Shown one piece after another: positions 31,701 to 40,411 of a stretch of 64,000 nucleotides of DNA (position 1 is its first letter; each line of letters opens with the position of its first letter). The stretch is from positions 124,001 to 188,000 of the forward strand of contig JACKET010000008.1 of the NCBI GenBank assembly GCA_020632875.1, given 5' to 3'. A program made the translations under genes and the position numbers. This DNA comes from Alphaproteobacteria bacterium (GTDB lineage Bacteria > Myxococcota_A > UBA796 > GCA-2862545). A model generated the notes under the pieces. It ran no database searches. It was not told where the DNA came from and saw only the letters and a program-made list of their open reading frames with translations.

Positions 31701-33032
31701 ATGACCGGTCCCGACGATCCCGAGCGCCTGGCGCGCCTCGACCACGCCCACCTCTGGCACCCGTTCACCCAGCAGCAGCGCTGGACCGCCCGCGAGCCGC
31801 TGATCATCTCCCGCGCCGAGGGCTGCACGCTCTACGACGTCCGGGGCAACGCCTACATCGACGGGGTCGCGAGCCTGTGGACCAACGTCCACGGCCACCA
31901 CCACCCCGCGCTCGACGCGGCCGTGAAGGCACAGCTCGACCGGGTCGCCCACACCACGATGCTCGGCCTGTCCCACCCGCCCGCCATCGAGCTGGCCCTC
32001 CGCCTCGTCGACCTCGTCCCGTGGGGCCTGAACCGCGTGTTCTACAGCGACAACGGGTCGACCGCGACCGAGGTCGCGCTGAAGATGGCGTTCCAGTTCC
32101 AGCAGCAGACCGGCAACGTGAAGCGCACGCGGTTCGCGGCGTTCTCCGACGGCTACCACGGCGACACGCTCGGCGCGGTGAGCGTCGGCAGCGTCCCGTT
32201 GTTCCACCAGATCTACAAGCCGCTCCTGTTCGACGCGGTCGTGCTCCCCGCCCCGCGCGAGCCGGGCGGCGAAGAAGAGGCCGCGTGCATCGAGAAGGCC
32301 CTGGCGCTGCTCGACGCGCACGCCGACGAGCTCGCCGCATTCGTGTTCGAGCCCCTGGTGCAGGGCGCGGCCGGCATGAAGATGCACAGCGCGTCGTTCC
32401 TGAAGGCCCTGTGCGAGCGGGCCCGCAAGCACGGCATCCTGCTCGTCGCCGACGAGGTCGCCACGGGCTTCGGTCGCACCGGCTCGATGTTCGCCATGGA
32501 GCAGGTCGGCATCACGCCCGACTTCCTGTGCATCGCGAAGGGCCTCGCGGCCGGGTACCTCCCGCTCGCCGCCACGCTCACCACCGAGGTCGTGTACTCC
32601 GCGTTCCTCGGCTCGCCCGAGTCGCACCGGCAGTTCTTCCACGGGCACACGTTCACCGGGAATCCCCTCGCCTGCGCCGCGGCCCTCGCGAGCCTCGACG
32701 TGTTCGAGGAGGAGGGCGTGCTCCCGCGGGTCGACGCGATCGCCAAGCACCTCGCGGTCCTGCTGAAGGGCTGGTTCGAGAAGGAGGGCGTCGCGAGCGT
32801 CCGGCAGTGCGGCGTCATGGCCGGCATCGACCTCGTGCAGCGCAACGGCGAGCCGTGGGATCCGGCGGTGACGTTCGGCTACCGCGTGTGCATGCGGGCC
32901 CGCGAGCAGGGCGTGCTGCTGCGGCCGCTCGGCGACACGCTCGTCGTGAACCCGCCGCTCGCGATCCGCGACGTCGAGCTGACGAAGATCGTCCGCACGG
33001 CCGCGGAGGCCATGCATGCAGAGCAGGGCTGA
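31701..33032 (+). CDS. bioA: adenosylmethionine-8-amino-7-oxononanoate aminotransferase
   Basis: BioA converts 8-amino-7-oxononanoate to 7,8-diaminopelargonate using S-adenosylmethionine and PLP, the step after BioF. The 443-aa length and motifs fit: HLWHPFTQQQ at the N-terminus, FYSDNGSTATEVALKMAFQ, FSDGYHGDTLGAVSVG, VADEVATGFGRTG and the PLP-Lys CIAKGLAAGYLPLAAT. It lies 2.8 kb downstream of bioF, on the same strand but interrupted by an opposite-strand gene. Its end overlaps regB by 17 bp. TAAGGG at 31688 may be a -10 element for a leaderless or very short leader. Confidence 0.95.
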   Translation: MTGPDDPERLARLDHAHLWHPFTQQQRWTAREPLIISRAEGCTLYDVRGNAYIDGVASLWTNVHGHHHPALDAAVKAQLDRVAHTTMLGLSHPPAIELALRLVDLVPWGLNRVFYSDNGSTATEVALKMAFQFQQQTGNVKRTRFAAFSDGYHGDTLGAVSVGSVPLFHQIYKPLLFDAVVLPAPREPGGEEEAACIEKALALLDAHADELAAFVFEPLVQGAAGMKMHSASFLKALCERARKHGILLVADEVATGFGRTGSMFAMEQVGITPDFLCIAKGLAAGYLPLAATLTTEVVYSAFLGSPESHRQFFHGHTFTGNPLACAAALASLDVFEEEGVLPRVDAIAKHLAVLLKGWFEKEGVASVRQCGVMAGIDLVQRNGEPWDPAVTFGYRVCMRAREQGVLLRPLGDTLVVNPPLAIRDVELTKIVRTAAEAMHAEQG

Positions 33033-34311
33033 CGAGAGCCACGTCTGGCTGCGCTGGTTGACCCGGCTGCGCTGGGTCGCGCTCGGGGCCCAGGCCGTCA
33101 CGCTGGCGTTCGCGTTCCCCCTGCTCGACTCGTTCACCGTGCTCGTCCCGATGGGCGTGCTGATGCTCGCGCTGCTCGTGGCGAACGTGCGCGCGATGCA
33201 GGTCCTCGCGCGGAAGACCCCGATCCACGAGCTCACCCTGCTGTGGCAGCTCACCGTCGACGTGCTGTCGCTCACCGGGTTCTTCGTGCTCGGCGGCGGC
33301 CCCGACAACCCCTTCGTGGTGCTGTACTTCATCCACATCGCGATGGGCTCGATCATGCTGCGGCCCTCGCTGGCCGCGCTGCTCGCGCTGCTCGCCCTCG
33401 CTTCGTACAGCCTGCTGCACCTGTGGCACCTGCCCCTGCACTTCGAGAACCACACCATCGAAGAGGGCGTGCTGCGGCCCATCGGTCAGCTGCTCGCGTT
33501 CGTCGTCTCCACCATCAGCGTCGCGGTCTTCGTCGTGGGGCTCGCGGACACCCTCCGCCGCCGGAAGGAACAGCTGCTCGAGGCGCGCGACCGCACGTCC
33601 CGCACCGACCGCCTCCGCAGCGTCGGCACCATGGCGGCGGGCGCGGCGCACGAGCTCAACACGCCGCTGTCGACCATCGGGCTCCGCATCCGCCGCATCG
33701 GAAGGCGGTACGACGACCCCGACACGGCGCGCGACCTCGAGGTCATGAAGGCGCAGCTCCACCGCTGCACCCGCATCGTCCAGCAGCTCCTCGCGGGCGC
33801 GGGCGACCCGAGCGCGGTGGGCATGGAGCAGGTGCCGCTCTCCACGCTCGTCACCGATGCCGTGAAGCTGTGGGAGAAGGGCAGCACGCTCGAGCTCGAG
33901 GTCGTCGACGAGAGCCGCGAAGCCGAGGTGAACCTGCCGCGCGTGGCGTTCGCCCAGGCGCTCACGAACCTCCTCGAGAACGCGCGCGAGGCGCAGGAAT
34001 CCGTCGACGACTACACCCCGCTGAGCCTGCGGATCGGCGTCGAAGGCGAAGAAGCGGTCATCGAGCTGCGCGACCACGGCTGTGGCCTCCCGAAAGAGCC
34101 CGACCAGGTCGGAACGCCGTTCTTCACGACGAAATCGGCGGGCACGGGGCTCGGCGTCTTCGTCGCGCGGCAGGTCGCAGACGGCGCAGGCGGGGGCTTG
34201 CGTTACATCACACACCCGGACGGGACCACGGCGCGGTGGTGGTTCCCCGTGGCACCCCGGAGGATCCATGAGCCCGAAGGACACCCGACCGAAGCTGTTG
34301 GTGGTGGATGA
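33016..34311 (+). CDS. regB: RegB/PrrB/ActS-type redox sensor histidine kinase
   Basis: The 431-aa kinase has about six membrane helices (20-190) with the RegB quinone-site signature GGPDNPFVVLYF, an H-box AAGAAHELNTPLS and a complete ATPase domain (NLLENAREA; DHGCGLP; TGLGVFVAR). A Cys in LHRCTRIVQQL lies 39 residues after the phospho-His, where RegB proteins have the redox-active Cys265. RegB senses ubiquinone/redox state and phosphorylates RegA to control respiration and related energy genes. It is paired with regA and overlaps the end of bioA. Confidence 0.92.
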   Translation: MQSRADESHVWLRWLTRLRWVALGAQAVTLAFAFPLLDSFTVLVPMGVLMLALLVANVRAMQVLARKTPIHELTLLWQLTVDVLSLTGFFVLGGGPDNPFVVLYFIHIAMGSIMLRPSLAALLALLALASYSLLHLWHLPLHFENHTIEEGVLRPIGQLLAFVVSTISVAVFVVGLADTLRRRKEQLLEARDRTSRTDRLRSVGTMAAGAAHELNTPLSTIGLRIRRIGRRYDDPDTARDLEVMKAQLHRCTRIVQQLLAGAGDPSAVGMEQVPLSTLVTDAVKLWEKGSTLELEVVDESREAEVNLPRVAFAQALTNLLENAREAQESVDDYTPLSLRIGVEGEEAVIELRDHGCGLPKEPDQVGTPFFTTKSAGTGLGVFVARQVADGAGGGLRYITHPDGTTARWWFPVAPRRIHEPEGHPTEAVGGG

Positions 34312-34813
34312 CGACGACGACTTCCGGGAGTCCATGGAGCTCGAGTTCACCGACCGCGGCTACCAGGTGATCACCGCGCCCGACCACCGCACCGCCCTCG
34401 GGCTCGCCGCCGTCCATCGCCCCCAGTACGCCGTGATCGACCTGCGCCTCGAAGGCGAGCGCGGGCTCGAGGTGCTGCAGGACCTCGTCGAGCGGCTCCC
34501 CGGCCTCCGCGCCATCGTGCTCACCGGCTACTCCAGCATCGCGACCGCCGTCGAGGCGATGAAGCTCGGCGCCCACCACTACATGACGAAGCCGGCCGAT
34601 CCCGACGCGCTCGAAGAGGCGTTCCAGAACGACAAGGGCGATCCGACCGTGCCGATCCCCGAGCACCCGCCGAGCCTCGCGCGGCACGAGCGCGAGTACA
34701 TCGAGGCCGTGCTGGCCGCCACGGGCGGCAACATCTCCGAAGCCGCCCGCCGGCTCGGGCTCCACCGGCAGTCGCTGCAGCGCAAGCTCCGCAAGTACCC
34801 GCCGCGCCGGTAG
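34268..34813 (+). CDS. regA: RegA/PrrA/ActR-type response regulator
   Basis: The 181-aa regulator has a receiver domain (LLVVDDDDDF; phospho-Asp in YAVIDLRLEG; LTGYSSIATAVEAMKLG; MTKPAD) and the Fis-like DNA-binding end characteristic of RegA: LAATGGNISEAARRLGLHRQSLQRKL. GGAGG is 5 nt before the ATG, which lies inside the end of regB (44-bp overlap), so the two proteins are made together. The pair would control redox-responsive genes; targets are not visible here. Confidence 0.94.
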   Translation: MSPKDTRPKLLVVDDDDDFRESMELEFTDRGYQVITAPDHRTALGLAAVHRPQYAVIDLRLEGERGLEVLQDLVERLPGLRAIVLTGYSSIATAVEAMKLGAHHYMTKPADPDALEEAFQNDKGDPTVPIPEHPPSLARHEREYIEAVLAATGGNISEAARRLGLHRQSLQRKLRKYPPRR

Positions 34814-34837
34814 GCGGCAGATCGCCGCGGAATGCGG

Positions 34838-34843
34838 TAGCCT
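34838..34843 (+). promoter_or_regulatory. -10-like hexamer of a probable leaderless gene
   Basis: TAGCCT, preceded by GG, ends 6 nt before the GTG at 34850. No Shine-Dalgarno site is present in between. Confidence 0.35.
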
Positions 34844-34849
34844 CCGCGC

Positions 34850-37438
34850 GTGAGTCTGCTGCTCCTGGTGCTGTCCGCCACCGCGTCGGACGTCGATCCC
34901 TTCCGGCCCTCCGGGTCGCTCTCGAACGCGCAGGGAACCCTGCAGGGCGAGTCGCCGTTCGTGCTCGGGAAGGGCTTGTCCGCGGGGCTCTTCGCGAGCT
35001 TCGCCCAGGATCTGGCCGTGGCGCGCAGCGGCAGCGACACCACGCCGCTCGTGCGCAGCGTGCTGCCGCTCGAGCTGTACGGCGGGTTCACCTTCGAAGA
35101 GCGCGTGCGCATCGAGGCGTTCGTGCCGCTGTACGCCCACGTCGACGCGCCGGTCTCGGGCTTCGACGGCTCGGCGTTCGGCGACGTCCGGCTGCAGGCG
35201 AACGTGCCGCTCGTGCAGTCCGAGCACCTGCGCTTCTCGATCGTGCCGCGGATGGAGCTGCCCACGGGCACGGCCGACGCGTTCACGAAGCGCGGCTTCC
35301 AGCTCGGTGTGACGGCCGCGCTGGGCGGCGAGGTCGGGTCGTTCGGCTGGATCGGCAACGGCGGGCTCGCCGCGAGCGAAGCCAGCGAGTTCATGGGCGT
35401 CGGCACGGGCAGCGCGCTCGAGCTGCTCGGCGGCGGCTGGTGGCAGGCGTCCTCGGGGTTCCGCGTCGGCGGCGAGGCCGAGACGCAGCTCGGTCTCGTG
35501 GGCCGCTCCCAGGGCTCGAACGTCGTGGCGACCGGGCACCTCTTCGGCCAGACGGCGCTCCCGAGCGGTCTGGCCCTCACCGTGGGCGCCGGCACGGGCC
35601 TGATCAGCGGCGTCGGCGCGCCCGGCTACCGCATGTTCGCGGCCCTCACGTACGGGGCGACGGTGCAGGACCGCGACGGCGACGGGATCGTCGACCCGAA
35701 GGACGACTGCCCGACCGAGCCGGAGGACCTCGACGGGTTCCAGGACCTCGACGGCTGCCCCGAGGCCGACAACGACAACGACACCCTCGTCGACGAGCGG
35801 GACGGCTGCCCGAACGAGCCCGAGGACTTCGACGGCTTCGAGGACGAGAACGGCTGTCCCGACCCCGACAACGATCGCGACCAGGTGCTCGACGTCGACG
35901 ATGCCTGTCCGCTCGACCCCGGTCCCGCGGCGCTGAACGGCTGCCCCGATCGCGATCACGACGGCGTGATGGACTCCGCGGACGCGTGCCCCGACGAGCC
36001 GGGCATCCCCGAGTTCGACGGCTGCCCCGACCGCGACGGCGACGGCGTGCCCGACAGCCGCGACGCCTGTCCCGACGACCCGATCGACCCGGGCGACGAC
36101 CCGGCGACCTCGGATGGCTGCCCGAAGCTCGCGTTCGTGTTCGGGGAGCAGATCAAGATCGGCCAGAAGGTCGAGTTCCGAACGGCCAGCTCCGACATCG
36201 ACCCGCAGAGCTTCCCGCTGCTCGAGGCCGTGGCGAAGCTGCTCACGCGCCACCCCGAGATCCGGAAGGTCGAGGTCGGCGGGCACACCGACAACGTCGG
36301 CAGCGACAAGTACAACCAGAAGCTGTCCGACCAGCGCGCCCAGTCCGTTCTCGACCACCTGAAGAACGCCGGCATCGCCCGCAACCGCCTCGTGTCGAAG
36401 GGCTACGGCGAGAGCAAGCCGATCACGACGAACCGCACGCCCGAGGGCCGCGCCGAGAACCGGCGGGTCGAGTTCAACATCCTCGAGCGCGACGCGCCCG
36501 TGCCCATCGTGGTCCCCAAGCCGTCGACGATCCCGAAGCCGATGCCCGCTCCGGCGCCGAAGCCCGCGCCGAAGACCGACTTCGAGCCCGGCGACTCCGA
36601 CCTCACGAACCCCTGGGACGCCGATCCGTCCGCGCCGAAGCCCGCGCCGAAGCCCCTGGCCGTGCCCCAACCCGACGACCTCGAGAACCCGTGGGGTGCG
36701 ACGCTCCAGCCGAAGCCGGGCCCCGTCCCCGCTCCGAAGGCCGCGCCCGCTCCAAAGACCGCGCCCGCGCCCGCGCCCGCTCCAAAGGCCGCGCCCGCGC
36801 CCGCGCCCGCTCCAAAGGCCGCGCCCGCGCCCGCGCCCGCTCCAAAGGCCGCGCCCGCCTCCGCGCCCGCTCCGAAGCCCGCGACGGCGCCAGGAGCCGA
36901 AGCCGAAGCCCGCGCCGTCCCCGAGCTCGAGAATCCCTGGGGCTCGGTGCTCGACACGCCTGCACCGGCTCCCAAGGCCGCGCCCGCGCCCGCGCCCGCT
37001 CCCAAGGCCGCGCCCGCGCCCGCGCCCGCGCCCGCTCCCAAGGCCGCGCCCGCGCCCGCGCCCGCTCCCGAGCCCGCTCCGTCGATCGACCCGCTGGGCC
37101 GTCCGGGTCGGCTCACGATCTACCTGCGGAACATCGAGAGCGCGGTCGTGTTCGTCGACAACGAGCGTCTCCCGCGCGAGGCACCGTTCGAGCGCCTCCC
37201 CATCCCGGCGGGCGAGCACAAGCTCTGGGTCACGAACCGGGGTGCGAACCTCGACTACGAAGCGACCCTGGTGCTCGCGAACGGCGAGGAGAAGATCCTG
37301 CTCCTCCCGCCCGGCGCCGACGTGAAGCCCCCCGAGGCGCCCGCCGACGAGCCGAAGCCCATCGTCGGCGAGACGCCCACGCCGAAGCCCGAGCCCGAGA
37401 AGCGCCCCGGCCGCCGGAGCAAGAAGCTCCCGAACTGA
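34850..37438 (+). CDS. OmpA-family protein with TSP3 repeats, Pro/Ala repeat linker and PEGA domain, 862 aa
   Basis: A signal peptide (about 1-13) leads to a beta-barrel-like region (to about 270), then five or six TSP3-type calcium repeats (DxDGDGIxDxxDxCP), an OmpA peptidoglycan-binding domain (VEVGGHTDNVGSDKYNQKLSDQRA; SKGYGESKPI; NRRVEF), a long linker with 10-residue repeats APKAAPAPAP in two blocks, and a C-terminal PEGA-like domain (VFVDNERLPREAPFERLPIPAGEHKLWV). It would tie the outer membrane to peptidoglycan and reach outward through the linker. Similar ENPWG/NPWDA motifs flank the linker blocks. Confidence 0.9.
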   Translation: MSLLLLVLSATASDVDPFRPSGSLSNAQGTLQGESPFVLGKGLSAGLFASFAQDLAVARSGSDTTPLVRSVLPLELYGGFTFEERVRIEAFVPLYAHVDAPVSGFDGSAFGDVRLQANVPLVQSEHLRFSIVPRMELPTGTADAFTKRGFQLGVTAALGGEVGSFGWIGNGGLAASEASEFMGVGTGSALELLGGGWWQASSGFRVGGEAETQLGLVGRSQGSNVVATGHLFGQTALPSGLALTVGAGTGLISGVGAPGYRMFAALTYGATVQDRDGDGIVDPKDDCPTEPEDLDGFQDLDGCPEADNDNDTLVDERDGCPNEPEDFDGFEDENGCPDPDNDRDQVLDVDDACPLDPGPAALNGCPDRDHDGVMDSADACPDEPGIPEFDGCPDRDGDGVPDSRDACPDDPIDPGDDPATSDGCPKLAFVFGEQIKIGQKVEFRTASSDIDPQSFPLLEAVAKLLTRHPEIRKVEVGGHTDNVGSDKYNQKLSDQRAQSVLDHLKNAGIARNRLVSKGYGESKPITTNRTPEGRAENRRVEFNILERDAPVPIVVPKPSTIPKPMPAPAPKPAPKTDFEPGDSDLTNPWDADPSAPKPAPKPLAVPQPDDLENPWGATLQPKPGPVPAPKAAPAPKTAPAPAPAPKAAPAPAPAPKAAPAPAPAPKAAPASAPAPKPATAPGAEAEARAVPELENPWGSVLDTPAPAPKAAPAPAPAPKAAPAPAPAPAPKAAPAPAPAPEPAPSIDPLGRPGRLTIYLRNIESAVVFVDNERLPREAPFERLPIPAGEHKLWVTNRGANLDYEATLVLANGEEKILLLPPGADVKPPEAPADEPKPIVGETPTPKPEPEKRPGRRSKKLPN
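36742..36882 (+). repeat. 30-bp tandem repeat block 1 in the OmpA-PEGA gene
   Basis: Units of gctccaaaggccgcgcccgc followed by gcccgcgccc (30 bp, encoding APKAAPAPAP) repeat about four times with few changes. DNA identity between units is much higher than needed for the protein, suggesting recent slippage. Confidence 0.85.
36964..37075 (+). repeat. 30-36-bp tandem repeat block 2 in the OmpA-PEGA gene
   Basis: Units of gctcccaaggccgcgcccgc plus a variable number of gcgccc hexamers recur about three times. They encode APKAAPAPAP(AP). The synonymous change AAG versus AAA and ccc versus cca separates this block from block 1. Confidence 0.8.
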
Positions 37439-37446
37439 CCGGTCAG
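37435..37446. other. 12-bp palindrome spanning two convergent stop codons
   Basis: CTGACCGGTCAG is perfectly palindromic and contains the stop of the OmpA-PEGA gene (TGA 37436-37438) and the stop of the thiolase (TCA 37443-37445). The genes are separated by only 4 bp. It may act as a minimal terminator or be a by-product of the shared stop context. Confidence 0.4.
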
Positions 37447-38639
37447 ACGCGCTCGACGATCGTCGTGACGCCCTGCCCGACGCCCACGCAGAGGGTCGCC
37501 GCACCGAGGGCCACGTCGCGCCGCTCCATCACGCCGAGCAGCGTGGTGAGGATGCGGGCCCCGGAGCACCCGAGCGGGTGGCCGAGCGCGATCGCGCCGC
37601 CGTGCAGGTTCACCTTGTCGTGGGCGAGCTCGAGCTCGCGCATCACGCCCAGGCTTTGGGCCGCGAAGGCCTCGTTGAGCTCCCACACGCCGATGTCGTT
37701 GACCGTGAGCCCGGCGCGCTTGAGCGCCTTGCGGGTCGCGGGGACCGGCCCGAGGCCCATGACGCGCGGGTCGACCCCCGCGGACGCGACGGCCCGGATG
37801 CGGGCGCGGATCGGCAGGCCCTCGGCGCGCGCGGTCTCCTCGTCGGCGAGCACGAGCGCGCACGCCCCGTCGTTCAGCGTGGAGCTGTTGCCGGCCGTCA
37901 CCGTTCCACCGGCCTTGAACGCCGGCTTGAGCCGGGCGAGCTGCTCGAGCGACGTGTCTTCGCGCGGCCCCTCGTCGGCCGACACGAACACCGAGCCCTT
38001 GCGGCCCTTCACCTCGACGGACACGAGCTCGTTCGCGAACCACCCGCTCTTCGTCGCGGTGACCGCGCGCTGGTGGCTGGCGAGCGCGAAGGCATCCTGG
38101 TCTTCGCGGGAGATCGGGATGCGGTCGAGGATGTTCTCGGCCGTCATGCCCATCGCTTCGAGCGGGAACATCGCTTCGAGGCGTGGATTCGGGTAGCGCC
38201 ACCCGAGGGTCGTATCCCACGCGGTGACGTTGCCGGCCTTCGGCATGTGCGGCCCGCGCGGCATCGAGTACGGCGCGCGGGACATCGACTCGACCCCGCC
38301 CGCCACGCAGATCCGGGCGTCGCCGCATTTGATCATGCGGGTCGCCTGGTTCACCGCTTCGAGCCCGCTCGCACAGAGCCGGTTGAGCGTCACGCCCGGC
38401 ACCTGTTGCGGCAGCCCGGCGAGCAGGAGCGCCATGCGCGCGACGTTGCGGTTGTCTTCGCCCGCCTGGTTCGCGCAGCCGAAGAACACCTCGTCGATCG
38501 CCTCGGGGTCGACGCCGGAGCGCTCGACCACCGCGCGGATGGGGATCGCGCCGAGATCGTCGGGACGCACGCCCGCGAGGCCTCCCTGGAAGCGACCGAT
38601 GGGGGTCCGGAGGGCATCGACGATCACGGCGTTCCGCAT
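37443..38639 (-). CDS. acetyl-CoA C-acyltransferase (thiolase)
   Basis: The 398-aa protein is a complete thiolase: acyl-carrying Cys in VTLNRLCASGLEAVN (about residue 90), NEAFAAQ, and the C-terminal GHPLGCSGARI with second active Cys near CVGVGQG. The TPIGRFQGGL start and overall length fit FadA/PcaF-type enzymes, which cleave 3-oxoacyl-CoA or form acetoacetyl-CoA. It is divergent from the 3-hydroxyacyl-CoA dehydrogenase, with which it likely works in fatty-acid or aromatic-acid breakdown. Confidence 0.93.
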   Translation of the reverse strand: MRNAVIVDALRTPIGRFQGGLAGVRPDDLGAIPIRAVVERSGVDPEAIDEVFFGCANQAGEDNRNVARMALLLAGLPQQVPGVTLNRLCASGLEAVNQATRMIKCGDARICVAGGVESMSRAPYSMPRGPHMPKAGNVTAWDTTLGWRYPNPRLEAMFPLEAMGMTAENILDRIPISREDQDAFALASHQRAVTATKSGWFANELVSVEVKGRKGSVFVSADEGPREDTSLEQLARLKPAFKAGGTVTAGNSSTLNDGACALVLADEETARAEGLPIRARIRAVASAGVDPRVMGLGPVPATRKALKRAGLTVNDIGVWELNEAFAAQSLGVMRELELAHDKVNLHGGAIALGHPLGCSGARILTTLLGVMERRDVALGAATLCVGVGQGVTTIVERV

Positions 38640-38683
38640 GGGGGGACTCCAGGCTAAGGGGACGCTCCTATCGCGGAGGGAGC

Positions 38684-39523
38684 ATGCAGCGCATCGGAGT
38701 CATCGGAGCCGGCACCATGGGGCACGGCATCGCGCAGGTCTCGGCGATGGCCGGCTACACGGTCGTGCTCACCGACGCCGACCCGGCCGCGGTCGATCGC
38801 GGGCTCGGCAAGGTGCGCGCGAACCTCGACAAGGGCGTCGAGAAGGGCAAGGTCGCGGCCGCGCTGCGCGACGGGGCGCTCGCGGCGCTCTCCGCCGGGG
38901 ATCTCGCGGCGGTGGCGGCGTGCGACCTGATCATCGAAGCGGTGCCCGAGAAGCTCGACCTGAAGCAGCGGATCTTCGCCGAGGTCGAGCGGTCCGCGCC
39001 GGCACACGCCATCTTCGCGACCAACACGTCGAGCCTCTCCGTCGCGGCGATCGCGGGCGGCCTGGCCGACCCGGGGCGCGTGATCGGCACCCACTTCTTC
39101 AACCCCGTCCACATCATGGCGCTGCTCGAGGTGATCGTGGCCGACACCACGCGCCACGACGTGCTGGCCGCGGTGCAGCGCTACGGCGAGCGCATCGGCA
39201 AGGACGTGATCGTCGTGAAGGACGCGCCGGGCTTCGCCACTTCGCGCCTCGGGGTGTGCCTCGGCATGGAGGCCATCCGCATGGTCGAGCAGGGCGTCGC
39301 CAGCCCGCAGGACATCGACAAGGCCATGGAGCTCGGGTACCGCCACCCGGTCGGCCCGCTCAAGCTCACCGACATGGTGGGGCTCGACGTGCGCATGCAC
39401 ATCGGCGAGTACCTCGCGGGGGCCCTCGGCAACCCGGCCTTCGAGCCGCCCCAGCTCATGCGCGACATGGTGGCGCGCGGCGAGCTCGGCAAGAAGTCCG
39501 GGAAGGGCTTCTACACGTGGTGA
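38684..39523 (+). CDS. 3-hydroxybutyryl-CoA dehydrogenase
   Basis: The 279-aa enzyme has an N-terminal NAD fold (IGVIGAGTMGHGIAQ), the active-site region THFFNPVHIMALLEV with the catalytic His, the KDAPGF segment and the C-terminal domain ending KKSGKGFYTW. This single-domain form is typical of short-chain 3-hydroxyacyl-CoA dehydrogenases. GGAGGG precedes the ATG. The stop overlaps the next start (GTGA). Together with the divergent thiolase it gives two consecutive steps of beta-oxidation or of its reverse. Confidence 0.93.
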   Translation: MQRIGVIGAGTMGHGIAQVSAMAGYTVVLTDADPAAVDRGLGKVRANLDKGVEKGKVAAALRDGALAALSAGDLAAVAACDLIIEAVPEKLDLKQRIFAEVERSAPAHAIFATNTSSLSVAAIAGGLADPGRVIGTHFFNPVHIMALLEVIVADTTRHDVLAAVQRYGERIGKDVIVVKDAPGFATSRLGVCLGMEAIRMVEQGVASPQDIDKAMELGYRHPVGPLKLTDMVGLDVRMHIGEYLAGALGNPAFEPPQLMRDMVARGELGKKSGKGFYTW

Positions 39524-40047
39524 GCCCCGCGCAGGTCCGCGACGCCCGGCGGATCTGCGTGCTCGGCTGCTCTGGCGCCGGGAAGTCCACGCTCACCCGC
39601 GAGCTGTCCGGGCTGCTCGGATTGCCGGCCGTGCACCTCGACAAGCTGCACTGGGCGCCCGGCTGGGTCGAGCGGTCCGACGCAGAGACCCAGGCCCGCA
39701 TCGACGAAGCCGTGGCGGGCGATCGCTGGGTGATCGACGGGAACTTCAGCCGGTACAGCGCCCGTCGCTTCGAGCGCGCCGACCTGCTCGTGTGGCTCGA
39801 CTACCCGCGGCGCATCTGCATGCAGCGGGTGCTGAAGCGGGTGTGGACGACGAGCGGCACGGTGCGCCCCGACATGGGCGAGGGCTGCCCCGAGCGCCTG
39901 GACGTCGAGTTCCTGCGCTGGGTGTGGCACTGGGAGGCGACGCAGCGCCCCGGTCTGCTCGACCGCGTTCAGGATCTCGCGCTGCCGCTGGTGTGGCTGC
40001 GCCATCCGGTCGAGACGGAGGCCTGGCTCGCAGGCCTGCGACGTTGA
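39520..40047 (+). CDS. P-loop kinase, topology-modulation/adenylate-kinase-like, 175 aa
   Basis: Walker A GCSGAGKST lies at about 16-24. LPAVHLDKLHWAPGW and WVIDGNFSRY are the typical substrate-region motifs of the small FlaR/topology-modulation protein family related to adenylate and shikimate kinases. The GTG start overlaps the dehydrogenase stop (GTGA); a second GTG lies one codon upstream. Phosphorylation of an unknown small molecule in the cytoplasm is the inferred role. Confidence 0.82.
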   Translation: MSPAQVRDARRICVLGCSGAGKSTLTRELSGLLGLPAVHLDKLHWAPGWVERSDAETQARIDEAVAGDRWVIDGNFSRYSARRFERADLLVWLDYPRRICMQRVLKRVWTTSGTVRPDMGEGCPERLDVEFLRWVWHWEATQRPGLLDRVQDLALPLVWLRHPVETEAWLAGLRR

Positions 40048-40095
40048 GGTTGTGGGTGGCCTCGCGGGATGCGAGCCTGCACCCACGGAGCACGC

Positions 40096-40410
40096 ATGGC
40101 CTTCGAGACCCTGTCCCACAATCCGCTCGCGGACTTCGCGTTCCCGCTCGACGGCGCCACGCTGCAGACCTCGACGGACGAGCCGGGCACCGTGTTCGCG
40201 ACGCTGACCGCCGACCCCGACACGCTGGAGGAGGTCGTCGACGCGTTCGACGTGGCGATGCGCGACCGCGGCTGGGAGACGATGACGTCCCTGCGCCTCG
40301 GGCCGAGCGTGCGGCTGATGTACTCCGGGCCCACGGGCACGGCGCGGATCCGCGTGACGCACGGCCCCGACGGGCTCTCGGCCACCATCGTGATCGAAGG
40401 CGTCACCTGA
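40096..40410 (+). CDS. hypothetical protein, 104 aa
   Basis: ATG 40096 has CGGAG upstream; an in-frame GTG/ATG further upstream is less likely. The protein has a mixed alpha/beta pattern (FATLTADPDTLEEVVDAFDVAMRDRGWETM; GTARIRVTHGPDGLSATIVIEG) and no signal peptide. It sits 1 bp before the aminoglycoside-phosphotransferase-fold gene and is probably co-transcribed with it. Family not recognised. Confidence 0.65.
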   Translation: MAFETLSHNPLADFAFPLDGATLQTSTDEPGTVFATLTADPDTLEEVVDAFDVAMRDRGWETMTSLRLGPSVRLMYSGPTGTARIRVTHGPDGLSATIVIEGVT

Positions 40411-40411
40411 G

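Noticed and set aside
36742..37075. CRISPR-like spaced repeats
   Set aside because: Repeats are contiguous, 30-36 bp without unique spacers, in frame, and encode APKAAPAPAP; this is a protein repeat.
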